NCBI RefSeq assembly: GCF_030063475.1
Contig: NZ_JASIRT010000014.1
Location: 1-64,000 of the forward strand
DNA length: 64,000 nt
Reading direction: 5' to 3'
From: Roseomonas sp. E05
GTDB lineage: Bacteria; Pseudomonadota; Alphaproteobacteria; Acetobacterales; Acetobacteraceae
This document shows, in pieces, positions 18,154 through 28,101 of the stretch; within the stretch, counting starts at the first letter, position 1; every line of letters starts with the position of its first letter. Below the pieces are notes generated by a model that worked only from the letters and a program-made list of their open reading frames with translations, was not told the origin of the DNA and ran no database searches. The position numbers and the translations under genes are program-made.

Positions 18154-18822
18154 TCAGCGCGGCAGCAGGCGCTCCAGCAGCGCCGGAAGCGCCTCGGCCC
18201 GCTCTGCCACCAGGGCGCCGTCCGCCATCTCGGGCAGCCCGTAGCCCCAGGCGCAGAAAGCGACCGGCAGTCCGGCGGCGCGGCCGGCGGCGATGTCGTT
18301 GTGGTGATCGCCGACCATGACGGCCCGCGCCGGGTCGCCGCCCGCCGCTTCCAGCGTGGCCAGGACATGTCGCGGGTCCGGTTTGCGGACGGGGAAGCTG
18401 TCGCCGCCGCCCAGCGCCGCGAAGCGCGCCTCCAGCCCCAGCCCCGCCAGCAGCAGGCGCGCGGCGGCCTCGGGCTTGTTGGTGCAGACGGCCATCGCCC
18501 AGCCCTCGGCGGCCAGCCGGTCCAGCGCCGCCGGGACGCCGGGGAAGGGGCAGGTCTCCACCGCCGCATTCGCCTCGTAGTCGGCCAGGAAGGCGGGCAG
18601 GGCGGTCGGGTCCGGCGGCAGGCCGCGCGCGGCGAAGGCGCGCTGGAGCAGCACCGGCACGCCGTCGCCGATGAAGCGCGTCACCTCGGCGCGGCCGAAG
18701 GGCGGCTGCCCGCGCGCGGCCATCAGCCGGTCGAGCGCGGCATGGATGTCGGGCACGCTGTCCACCAGCGTGCCGTCGAGGTCGAAGATCACGGTGCGTT
18801 GCATGGTGCGCGGCTTTGCCAT
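18154..18822 (-). CDS. gph: Phosphoglycolate phosphatase (HAD superfamily)
   Basis: A 222-residue HAD hydrolase. Motif I is FDLDGTLVDS with the nucleophile and acid Asp residues, motif II is the Thr in AVCTNKP, and motifs III/IV are KPDPRHV and MVGDHHNDI. The cap domain lies between residues 25 and 95. The arrangement and length fit phosphoglycolate phosphatase, which removes 2-phosphoglycolate formed during DNA repair or by oxygenase reactions. Related HAD phosphatases cannot be excluded from sequence alone. Two ATGs, 18822 and 18804, are possible. It is divergent from glmU with a 73-base gap. Confidence 0.85.
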   Translation of the reverse strand: MAKPRTMQRTVIFDLDGTLVDSVPDIHAALDRLMAARGQPPFGRAEVTRFIGDGVPVLLQRAFAARGLPPDPTALPAFLADYEANAAVETCPFPGVPAALDRLAAEGWAMAVCTNKPEAAARLLLAGLGLEARFAALGGGDSFPVRKPDPRHVLATLEAAGGDPARAVMVGDHHNDIAAGRAAGLPVAFCAWGYGLPEMADGALVAERAEALPALLERLLPR

Positions 18823-18895
18823 GTTTCGCGCGGCAATGCGAAGTGACGATCACCGCTCTTGCTCCCAGGGGGGGTTCCCCGGCACAAGCGAAGGC

Positions 18896-20253
18896 ATGTC
18901 CGCTGCTGCCATTCTGCTCGCTGCAGGCCTCGGGACGCGGATGAAGAGCCGCCTGCCCAAGGCGCTGCACCCGCTCGCCGGGCGCCCCATGCTGAACCAC
19001 CTGATCGCCGCCTGCGAAGGCGTGTTCGACCGCATCGTGGTCGTCGTCGGCCCCGACATGCCGGCGCTGGAGCGCGCCGCCGCGCCGCACGTGACCGTGG
19101 TGCAGGCCGAGCGGCTGGGCACCGGCCATGCCGCGCTCCAGGCCGCCCCCCTGCTGGCCGACTTCCCCGGCGACGTGGCCGTCCTCTACGCCGACAATCC
19201 CCTGATCTCCACGGCCACCCTGGAGCGGCTGCGCGCCGCCCGCGCCGAGGCCGGCCTCGCTTTGCTGGCGATGCGTCCGGCCGACCCGGCGAAGTACGGC
19301 CGCGTGCTGCGGGATGCGGCGGGCGACGTCACCCGCATCGTCGAGTTCGCCGATGCCTCGGAGGCCGAGCGGCAGGTCGGGTTGTGCAATGCCGGCGTGC
19401 TCTGCGCCCCGGCCGCCGACCTGTTCCGCTGGCTGCGCGCCGTGCGCAACGACAACCGCGCCGGCGAGTACTACCTGCCGGACGTCGTCCCCCTGGCCGT
19501 GGAGGACGGGAAGCGGGTGGTGGCCGTGGAGGCGCCGGAGGCCGAGCTGCGCGGCATCAACAGCCGCGCCGAGCTGGCCGCCGCCGAGGCGGAGGTGCAG
19601 ACCCGCCTGCGCCGCGCCGCGATGGACGCCGGCGCCACCCTGATCCAGCCGGAGAGCGTCGTCCTCGCGCACGACACCCGGCTCGGCCAGGACGTGACGG
19701 TGGGACCGAACGTCGTCTTTGGCCCCGGCGTGACGGTGGAGGACGACGTCGAAATCCGCGCCTTCAGCCATCTGGAGGGCTGCGTGGTGCGCTCGGGCGC
19801 CATCATCGGCCCCTTCGCGCGGCTGCGCCCGGGCACCGAGGTCGGCGCCCGCGCGCATGTCGGCAATTTCGTGGAGCTGAAGGCGACGCGGCTGGGGGAG
19901 GGCGCCAAGGCCAACCACCTGACCTATCTCGGCGACGCCTCGGTGGGCGCCGGCAGCAATATCGGCGCCGGCACCATCACCTGCAATTACGACGGCTTCG
20001 GCAAGTTCCGCACCGAGATCGGCAGCGGCGTCTTCGTCGGCTCGCATACCACTTTGGTGGCCCCTATCCGCCTGGGGGATGGCGCCTTCACCGCCGCCGG
20101 CTCCACCCTGACGCGGGACGTGGCGCCCGATGCCATGGCCTTCGGCCGCGCCCGCCCGACCGAGAAGCCGGGCATGGCGGCCGCCTTCCGCGCCGCCCGC
20201 CGGCCGGAGCCATCGCCTGAGACTCCTCCCGCGCCTCCCAAGGAGAAAGCCTG

Positions 20254-20254
<1 letters not shown>
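18896..20254 (+). CDS. glmU: Bifunctional UDP-N-acetylglucosamine pyrophosphorylase / glucosamine-1-phosphate N-acetyltransferase GlmU
   Basis: A 452-residue enzyme, the normal length. The N-terminal uridyltransferase domain has the LAAGLGTRMKSRLPKALHPLAG nucleotide-binding loop. The C-terminal left-handed beta-helix acetyltransferase domain is visible as hexapeptide repeats from about residue 255 (for example VTVGPNVVFGPGVTVEDD), with the conserved NFVELK and NYDGFGK motifs. It makes UDP-GlcNAc for peptidoglycan and lipopolysaccharide in the cytoplasm. The stop TGA overlaps the glmS ATG by one base, so the two genes are translationally coupled. Confidence 0.97.
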
Positions 20255-22077
<1,823 letters not shown>

Positions 22078-22146
22078 CGGGCCACGCCTGAAACCGCCGA
22101 GCCACACCGGCGCTTGGCAGGGTGACCGGGGTGCGTTTACGCTGCA

Positions 22147-22623
22147 ATGCAGCAAGACGCGCCCGCTCCCTCCGACGAGACCTCCTTGCCGCCGATGTCC
22201 AGGACCAGCCGCACCCATACCGAGCTTCTTGCCCGCCGCTATCTTGCCAGCCGTGGCGCCGCACCCATGGTGGAGGACCCGCTGCGCTTCGCCTTGCCGC
22301 GCCTGCGCCAGGAGGTCGCGACGGCGACCCGGCTGGCCCGGCTGGACCTCACCATCGCGGCAGGGTTGATCGTCTCGGGGCTGACGGTGGCGCTCACCGC
22401 CTGGCTGGCGCCTCTCCACGGCGGCATCGTGATGATCCTGCTCTATCTGCACCTGATGCCGCTGGCGGGGCTGGCCGTCGCGATCTGGGCGGCGGTGGTG
22501 CTGGAGAAATCGGGGCCGCGGCTGCTCACGGCCCGGCGGATCGCGCGCGCGCTGCAGGCCGGCGCCCTGATGGAGGCGCTGGACCTCGCGATCAGCGGCC
22601 TCCCCGATCCCGCTGCCGGCTGA
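22147..22623 (+). CDS. Hypothetical two-helix membrane protein
   Basis: A 158-residue protein I do not recognise. Residues 1-60 are soluble and Arg-rich; two hydrophobic segments follow (about 66-88, LTIAAGLIVSGLTVALTAWL, and 93-118), then a soluble Ala/Leu-rich helical tail. Codon use is like its neighbours. It lies 69 bases after glmS on the same strand and could be read from the same transcript. The start is uncertain: no good ribosome binding site is seen before the ATG at 22147, and a second ATG 16 codons later is possible. Confidence 0.6.
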   Translation: MQQDAPAPSDETSLPPMSRTSRTHTELLARRYLASRGAAPMVEDPLRFALPRLRQEVATATRLARLDLTIAAGLIVSGLTVALTAWLAPLHGGIVMILLYLHLMPLAGLAVAIWAAVVLEKSGPRLLTARRIARALQAGALMEALDLAISGLPDPAAG

Positions 22624-22645
22624 GGCGGCGGGGCCGGGAGCGGAG

Positions 22646-22798
22646 TTAGATTCTGCCCATCAGCAGCAGCACGAGAAGCACGATCAGGATCAGGCCCAGC
22701 ACGCCCGAGGGGCCGTATCCCCAGGCGGAGCTGTAGCCCCAGGTCGGCAAGGCGCCGATCAGCAGCAGAACGATAATGACCAGCAGGATCGTACTCAT
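22646..22798 (-). CDS. DUF3309 family small membrane protein
   Basis: A 50-residue protein with two hydrophobic stretches (TILLVIIVLLLIGALP and VLGLILIVLLVLLLMGRI) around a central TWGYSSAWGYGPSG segment. This is the hallmark of DUF3309, small membrane proteins found widely in alphaproteobacteria and of unknown role. A very strong GGAGGAAG ribosome binding site lies 3 bases before the ATG, supporting translation. It faces the hypothetical membrane protein upstream and stands alone. Confidence 0.88.
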   Translation of the reverse strand: MSTILLVIIVLLLIGALPTWGYSSAWGYGPSGVLGLILIVLLVLLLMGRI

Positions 22799-22995
22799 CG
22801 CTTCCTCCAGCACAGGGGTGCGGCCCCATGGCCGCGGCAGAGGTCGAACGTGGCATGGCGCCCAAGCGTTGCGCTCAGGTTTCAGCGAGGCCGCACAGCG
22901 GGTGGGCTGACACCGGCGCCCACCGGACCTAACCTGCCCGGCACACGAGGCCCGCCGCCGCGGCGGACAGGCCCGAACCGGGAAGGAGCCCGTTC

Positions 22996-24474
22996 ATGCT
23001 CGACACCATCGCCAAGCTGCCGCTGAAGGATCCCGACCTGCTGCGGCAGGCCAACTACATCAACGGCGAATGGGTGAAGGCCGACAGCGGCAAGATGCTG
23101 GAGGTCCGCAACCCCGCCACCGGCGATCTGGTCGGCACCGTGCCCGCCATGGGGCAGGCCGAGACCCGCCGCGCCATCGAGGCCGCCAATGCCGCCTGGC
23201 CGGCCTGGCGCGCCATGCTGGCGAGCGAGCGCGCCGCCATCCTGAAGAAGCTGGCCGCGCTGATGTTGGCCAATACCGAGGACCTCGCGGCCATCATGAC
23301 CGCCGAGCAGGGCAAGCCGCTGGCGGAATCGCGCGGCGAGGTCAGCTATTCCGCCAGCTTCATCGAGTGGTTCGCCGAGGAGGCGCGACGGGTGGATGGC
23401 GAGATCATCCCGCAGAACGCCAAGGGCCGCCGCATCCTGGTGACGAAGGAGCCGGTCGGCGTCTTCGCCGCCATCACGCCCTGGAACTTCCCCTCGGCCA
23501 TGATCACCCGCAAGGCCGGGCCGGGCTGGGCGGCGGGCTGCACCGGCGTGATCCGCCCGGCCAGCCAGACGCCCTTCTCGGCGCTGGCCATCGCCGTGCT
23601 GGCCGAGCGCGCCGGCATGCCGAAGGGCGTCTGCAACGTCATCACCGGCCCGTCCTCCGCCACCGGCAAGGAGCTGACCGGCAACCCGCTGGTGCGCAAG
23701 CTCTCCTTCACCGGCTCCACCGAGGTCGGCCGGGTGCTGCTGGAGCAGTGCGCCGCCACCATCAAGAAGACCTCGATGGAGCTGGGCGGCAACGCGCCCT
23801 TCATCGTCTTCGACGACGCCGACCTGGACGCCGCGGTGCAGGGCGCCATCGCCTCCAAGTACCGCAACACCGGGCAGACCTGCGTCTGCGCCAACCGCAT
23901 CCTGGTGCAGGAGGGGGTCTATGACGCCTTCAGCCAGAAGCTGAAGGCGGCGGTGGAGAAGCTGAAGGTCGGCAACGGCATGGAGGAGGGGGTCACCCAG
24001 GGCCCGCTGATCAATGCCGACGCGGTGAAGAAGGTGCAGGACCACATCGCCGACGCGCTTTCCAAGGGCGCGAGCATCGTCACCGGCGGCAAGCCGCACG
24101 ACAGGGGCGGCAACTTCTTCCAGCCGACCGTGCTGGCCAACGTGTCGCATGACGCGATCATCTTCCGCGAGGAGACCTTCGGCCCGGTGGCGCCGCTGTT
24201 CCGCTTCAAGACGGAGGAGGAGGCGATCAGGCTGGCCAACGACACCGAGTTCGGCCTCGCCGCCTATTTCTACGCGCGCGACGTGGGCCGGATCTTCCGG
24301 GTGGCGGAGGCGCTGGAATACGGCATCATCGGCATCAACGAGGGCATCATCTCGACGGCGGAGGCGCCGTTTGGCGGTTTCAAGCAGTCCGGCCTGGGCC
24401 GTGAGGGCAGCAGCCACGGCATCGAGGAGTATCTGGAGACGAAATACCTCGCGCTCGGCGGTATTGGCGGCTGA
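22996..24474 (+). CDS. gabD: NAD(P)-dependent succinate-semialdehyde dehydrogenase
   Basis: A 492-residue aldehyde dehydrogenase of the GabD branch, converting succinate semialdehyde to succinate. Visible are the TPWNFPSAMITRK cofactor region, the FTGSTEVGR loop, the ELGGNAPFIVFDDAD motif with the general base Glu and the NTGQTCVCANRI motif holding the catalytic Cys. The C-terminus contains EAPFGGFKQSGLGREGS, typical of GabD. A GAAGGAGC ribosome binding site precedes the ATG. No GABA transaminase gene is adjacent, so the source of the aldehyde is open. Confidence 0.93.
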   Translation: MLDTIAKLPLKDPDLLRQANYINGEWVKADSGKMLEVRNPATGDLVGTVPAMGQAETRRAIEAANAAWPAWRAMLASERAAILKKLAALMLANTEDLAAIMTAEQGKPLAESRGEVSYSASFIEWFAEEARRVDGEIIPQNAKGRRILVTKEPVGVFAAITPWNFPSAMITRKAGPGWAAGCTGVIRPASQTPFSALAIAVLAERAGMPKGVCNVITGPSSATGKELTGNPLVRKLSFTGSTEVGRVLLEQCAATIKKTSMELGGNAPFIVFDDADLDAAVQGAIASKYRNTGQTCVCANRILVQEGVYDAFSQKLKAAVEKLKVGNGMEEGVTQGPLINADAVKKVQDHIADALSKGASIVTGGKPHDRGGNFFQPTVLANVSHDAIIFREETFGPVAPLFRFKTEEEAIRLANDTEFGLAAYFYARDVGRIFRVAEALEYGIIGINEGIISTAEAPFGGFKQSGLGREGSSHGIEEYLETKYLALGGIGG

Positions 24475-24483
24475 TGGCGGGGT

Positions 24484-24540
24484 CCGGGGGGATACGATCC
24501 CCCCGGCGGAGGGGTCCAGGGGAGGCGGCGCCTCCCCTGG
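24484..24540. repeat. Tandem GC-rich hairpins between gabD and gor
   Basis: Two perfect hairpins stand side by side: 24484-24506 (arms CCGGGGGGAT/ATCCCCCCGG, loop ACG) and 24516-24540 (arms CCAGGGGAGGC/GCCTCCCCTGG, loop GGC). Each is preceded by GGGGTCC or its close equivalent, so they look like two copies of one unit. They follow the gabD stop by 9 bases and could block read-through or protect the mRNA 3' end, although no T-run is present. Confidence 0.6.
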
Positions 24541-24602
24541 TGGCTTGACGGAAGCCTCACGGCTGCCCTTCTTGCGCTGACCAGCCGCAGAAGGACGCCG
24601 CG

Positions 24603-25964
24603 ATGCCCGACTATGATTTCGACCTCTTCGTCATCGGCGGCGGCTCGGGTGGCGTGCGCTGCGGCCGCATCGCTGCCGGGCATGGCGCGCGGGTGGGCGT
24701 GGCGGAGGAGCGCTTCTGGGGCGGTACCTGCGTCAATGTCGGCTGCGTGCCCAAGAAGATCATGGTCCAGGCCGCCGAATACGGCGAATGGGCCAGGGAG
24801 GCGCCGGCCTTTGGCTGGAGCGAGATGCGGGCCGGCCCGCATGACTGGGCCAGGCTCGCCGCCGCGCGGGATGCCGAGGTGGCGCGGCTGAACGGCATCT
24901 ACGGGCGGCTGCTCGGCAATGCCGGCGTCACCACCTTCGAGGCGCGCGCCAGCTTCATCGATGCCCACACGCTGGACGTGGGCGGCAAGCGGATCACCGC
25001 CGAGCGCATCGTCATCGCGGTTGGCGGCAAGCCGATGCGGCTGGAGATCCCTGGCGCCGAGCTGGGCCTCGTCTCGGACGACCTGTTCACCCTGAAATCC
25101 TGCCCCGACCGCATCGTGGTGATCGGCGGCGGCTACATCGCGCTGGAGTTCGCCTGCCTGCTGCGGGGCCTCGGCGCCGAGGTGGACCTGATCTACCGCC
25201 AGGAACTCCCCCTGCGCGGCATGGATGGCGACCTGCGCGAGGCGATGGCTGAGGCGCTGCTGAACCTCGGCATCCGGCTGCATCCCGGCCACACGCCGAC
25301 ACGGGTGGAGAAGGCGGCGGGCGGCCTGAAGGTCATCACCGATGCCGGGATGGAGCTGGAGACGGGGCAGGTGATGTTCGCCACCGGCCGGGTGCCGAAC
25401 ACCGCCGGCCTGGGGCTGGAGCGGGCCGGCATCAGCCTGGGCCGGTCCGGCTGCGTGCCGGTGACGATCGAGCAGGCCACCACCCAGCCGCATATCTTCG
25501 CCATCGGCGACGTGACGGACCAGCTCAACCTGACGCCGGTGGCCACCGCGGTCGGGCATGCCCTGGCTGACACGCTGTTCGGCCGCAACCCCCGCCGCGC
25601 CAGCTTCCAGAACGTGCCCACGGCGATCTTCACCTCGCCGCCGGCCGCCACGGTGGGGCTGACGGAGGAGGCGGCGGCGCAGCAGGGGCCGACCGACATC
25701 TACCTGGCCCGCTTCACCCCGATGCGCCACACCATCAGCAGGCAGCCGCGCAAGACGCTGATGAAGCTGGTCGTCTCCGCCCGCACGCGGCGGGTGCTCG
25801 GTGCCCATATGCTGGGCGAGGACGCGGCGGAAATCATGCAGGGCATCGCGGTGGCCGTCGTCGCCGGCGCGACGAAGGAGGATTTCGACCGCACCATCGG
25901 CATCCATCCGACGGCGGCGGAGGAATTCGTCACCCTGCGGACGGTGACCCGGCGCGTCGGCTGA
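24603..25964 (+). CDS. gor: Glutathione-disulfide reductase
   Basis: A 453-residue FAD-dependent pyridine nucleotide-disulfide reductase. The FAD site FVIGGGSGGVRCGRIAA is followed by the redox-active disulfide motif GGTCVNVGCVPKK. The NAD(P)H domain has VVIGGGYIALEFA, the second FAD site has FAIGDVTD, and the interface domain contains the catalytic His in GIHPTAAEEFVT. This set is typical of glutathione reductase, as opposed to lipoamide or mercuric reductase. An AAGGAC site precedes the ATG. A small membrane protein follows after 6 bases. Confidence 0.94.
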   Translation: MPDYDFDLFVIGGGSGGVRCGRIAAGHGARVGVAEERFWGGTCVNVGCVPKKIMVQAAEYGEWAREAPAFGWSEMRAGPHDWARLAAARDAEVARLNGIYGRLLGNAGVTTFEARASFIDAHTLDVGGKRITAERIVIAVGGKPMRLEIPGAELGLVSDDLFTLKSCPDRIVVIGGGYIALEFACLLRGLGAEVDLIYRQELPLRGMDGDLREAMAEALLNLGIRLHPGHTPTRVEKAAGGLKVITDAGMELETGQVMFATGRVPNTAGLGLERAGISLGRSGCVPVTIEQATTQPHIFAIGDVTDQLNLTPVATAVGHALADTLFGRNPRRASFQNVPTAIFTSPPAATVGLTEEAAAQQGPTDIYLARFTPMRHTISRQPRKTLMKLVVSARTRRVLGAHMLGEDAAEIMQGIAVAVVAGATKEDFDRTIGIHPTAAEEFVTLRTVTRRVG

Positions 25965-25970
25965 GGCGGC

Positions 25971-26159
25971 ATGGGACCGCTGCTGCGGCTGGGCATCCTG
26001 ATGTGGCGGCTGGTGCACCGGCCGCCCTCGCGGCGGGTGGCGATCGCCATGCTGGCGGCAGTGGGCCTTTCGGTCGGGCTGGTGCTGGTGGAGCGCTACA
26101 TCGGCTGGCCGGAGGCGCTGCGGACCGAGCGGATGCCGCTGCGCCGCCTGGCGCTCTGA
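25971..26159 (+). CDS. Small single-helix membrane protein
   Basis: A 62-residue protein with a basic N-terminus (RLVHRPPSRR), one hydrophobic segment (VAIAMLAAVGLSVGLVLV, about residues 23-40) and a basic C-terminus. The gene starts 6 bases after the gor stop, so it would be co-transcribed and possibly translationally coupled. I do not recognise a named family. The compact spacing and amphipathic design favour a real gene over a chance frame. Confidence 0.6.
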   Translation: MGPLLRLGILMWRLVHRPPSRRVAIAMLAAVGLSVGLVLVERYIGWPEALRTERMPLRRLAL

Positions 26160-26259
26160 GGCCCAAGGCTGGCGGATGAGAACCGGGAGGTGCGGCCCGC
26201 GCCTCTCCCGCGAAGGGGGGGAGGGGGCTGCCCTGGCGGCCGCCCCCAACCCGCCAGCC

Positions 26260-26763
26260 TCAGCGGCCGGGGCCGCCGCCCGGGCTGGTGTCGGCGCCGA
26301 GATTGCCGGCGCCCACCCGGCCGATATTGCCGAACAGCGCCTGCAGCAGCGTCCGCTCGCTGCCCGGCACCGGCGTTGTGCGGTCCACCATGCTGACGTT
26401 GCGCATGTCGTCCGGCCCGCGCTGCTCGATCTTTCGCAGCACGCCGCCCTCGTCGAAGGTGAGGGCGATGACGCGCTGCTGCTCCGAGGAGGGGTTGCCG
26501 GCCGGCTGCATGCGGGTGACCGAGCTGATGTAGTACCAGGAGTTGCGGTCGAAGGTGCCGGTCGCGGTGGGCGAGCCGAGCAGCGCCTCGACATCGGTCT
26601 TGGTCTGCACGCCGGGGACCAGCTGCGCCACCAGGTCCGGATCGGCGCGGTTGCCGCGCTGCACGGGGGCGGCCTGAAAGAAGGAACACCCGGCCAGCGG
26701 CGTGGCGAGGGCGAAGGCCACCAGGGCGGCGCGCGCGGCGCGGCGCGGTTGCGGGCGGGTCAT
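26260..26763 (-). CDS. bamE: BamE/SmpA-OmlA-like outer membrane lipoprotein
   Basis: A 167-residue lipoprotein. The signal peptide ends in the lipobox LAGC, followed by the SmpA/OmlA domain: LVAQLVPGVQTKTDVEALLGSPTATGTFDRNSWYYISS, where GxTKxxVxxxLGxPT and the WYY segment are the family markers. BamE is the small accessory lipoprotein of the BAM outer-membrane assembly complex. The protein ends with a Gly-rich tail. The ATG at 26763 is chosen as the one that starts a proper signal peptide; its ribosome binding site is weak. It is divergent from the cytochrome chaperone gene. Confidence 0.87.
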   Translation of the reverse strand: MTRPQPRRAARAALVAFALATPLAGCSFFQAAPVQRGNRADPDLVAQLVPGVQTKTDVEALLGSPTATGTFDRNSWYYISSVTRMQPAGNPSSEQQRVIALTFDEGGVLRKIEQRGPDDMRNVSMVDRTTPVPGSERTLLQALFGNIGRVGAGNLGADTSPGGGPGR

Positions 26764-26955
26764 GCGGCGGGTGGTGCGGCTGAAGCTCACGGGCGCCCCG
26801 ATTCCTTGCTGGCGAAAATCCCGCACGGCCCGGGAGGCGACGCTCCTCGGATTGACCGGGGCGGGGTTGCGGTCCATCTGCACGGTCGATTGCCACCGCC
26901 CCGCACCGGGGTCAACCGGCGCTCGCGACAGGGCCGCCGAGGAGCCGCACCGACC

Positions 26956-27510
26956 ATGGGCCTGTTCGGCCTGTTCCGCCGCAAGCCGCACGAGCGGCAG
27001 GGCTTCGAACTCTACACCGCCGCCGTGCAGGCGGCGCGCCATCCGGCCTTTTTCGACGGCATCGGCGTGCCGGACACGCTGGATGGCCGCTTCGACGTGA
27101 TCGCGCTGCATGTCGGGCTGCTCATCCGCCGCCTGCACGGGGATGCTGACCCGCGCGGTCCGGCGCTGGCGCAGGCGGTGTTCGACGCCATGTTCGCCGA
27201 CATGGACTTCAACCTGCGCGAGATGGGGGTGGGCGACATGTCCATCGCGCGCCGGGTGAAGAACATGTGGGAGGCCTTCCACGGCCGTGCGCTCGCCTAT
27301 GAGGCGGCACTCGCCGCCGGCGACCGTGCCGGGCTGGCGGCGGCGCTGGCGCGCAATGTCTGGCGCGGCGAAAGCCCGGCGGACGCGCCCGGCGTGCGGC
27401 GCCTGGCCGACCTCGCCTTCGCCGCCGATGCCGCCCTGGCGGCGCAGAGCCTTGAAACCATGCTGCGCGGCGAGGCGCAGTTCCCCGCACCCGAGGAGGA
27501 GGCCGCATGA
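26956..27510 (+). CDS. Ubiquinol-cytochrome c chaperone family protein
   Basis: A 184-residue member of the Cbp3/UQCC1 family, which assists assembly of cytochrome b into the bc1 complex. The typical core FDVIALHVGLLIRRLHG, then FDAMFADMDFNLREMGVGDMSIARRVKNM, is well conserved, and YEAALAAGD follows. The ATG at 26956 gives the usual start MGLFGLF. The last codons overlap the next gene (ATGA overlap), so the two are translationally coupled. This gene next to BamE and DUF177 is a familiar alphaproteobacterial arrangement. Confidence 0.92.
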   Translation: MGLFGLFRRKPHERQGFELYTAAVQAARHPAFFDGIGVPDTLDGRFDVIALHVGLLIRRLHGDADPRGPALAQAVFDAMFADMDFNLREMGVGDMSIARRVKNMWEAFHGRALAYEAALAAGDRAGLAAALARNVWRGESPADAPGVRRLADLAFAADAALAAQSLETMLRGEAQFPAPEEEAA

Positions 27511-28013
27511 CCATCGCCCCCGAATTCTCCCGCACGCTGCCCTGGGCCGCGGTCGGCCAGGAGGGCCGGCGGCAGAGCCTGCAGGCCACCCCTGCGGAAT
27601 GCGCCGCCCTGGCCAGGCGCTTCGGCATCCCCGCCATCGAGGCGTTCAGCGCCGAGCTGGAGCTGCGTCCGGAGGGCGACGAGGCCATCCGGGTGCGCGG
27701 TCACCTCTCGGCGCGGGTGGTGCAGTCCTGCGTGGTCACGCTGGAGCCGGTGGCGCAGAGCGTCGAGGAGGCGGTGGACCTGCGCTTCCTGGCCGCGGGG
27801 GAGGAGCCGAGCGAGGACCCGGAGGGGCCGGACGAGATCCCGGCCGAGCGCGACCTCCTGGAGCTGGGCGAGGCGCTGGCCGAGCAGCTCGCCCTGGCGC
27901 TCGATCCCTATCCGCGCGCGCCGGGCGCCGAACTCCCCCTGGAAGTGCGGGAGGAGGAGGAGGAGCCGCTCCGGCGCAACCCGTTCAGCGTGCTCAAGGG
28001 TGGCAAAGCCTAG
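27507..28013 (+). CDS. DUF177 (YceD-like) protein
   Basis: A 168-residue DUF177 protein. The family core is RVRGHLSARVVQSCVVTLEPVAQSVEEAVDLRFL, with the conserved Cys and the C-terminal NPFSVLKGGK signature. YceD-type proteins are linked to 23S rRNA and ribosome maturation and normally precede rpmF and plsX. Here they do not: an L,D-transpeptidase follows. The gene overlaps the chaperone gene by four bases (ATGA). Confidence 0.9.
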   Translation: MTIAPEFSRTLPWAAVGQEGRRQSLQATPAECAALARRFGIPAIEAFSAELELRPEGDEAIRVRGHLSARVVQSCVVTLEPVAQSVEEAVDLRFLAAGEEPSEDPEGPDEIPAERDLLELGEALAEQLALALDPYPRAPGAELPLEVREEEEEPLRRNPFSVLKGGKA

Positions 28014-28101
28014 GCGCGCCGGGTGCTGCCGGGAAAACAAGCCGTTCCGACGGGATGTAACAGCGGCATATCAACACTGGCGGCGGCGGGGTGCCGCCTG
28101 T

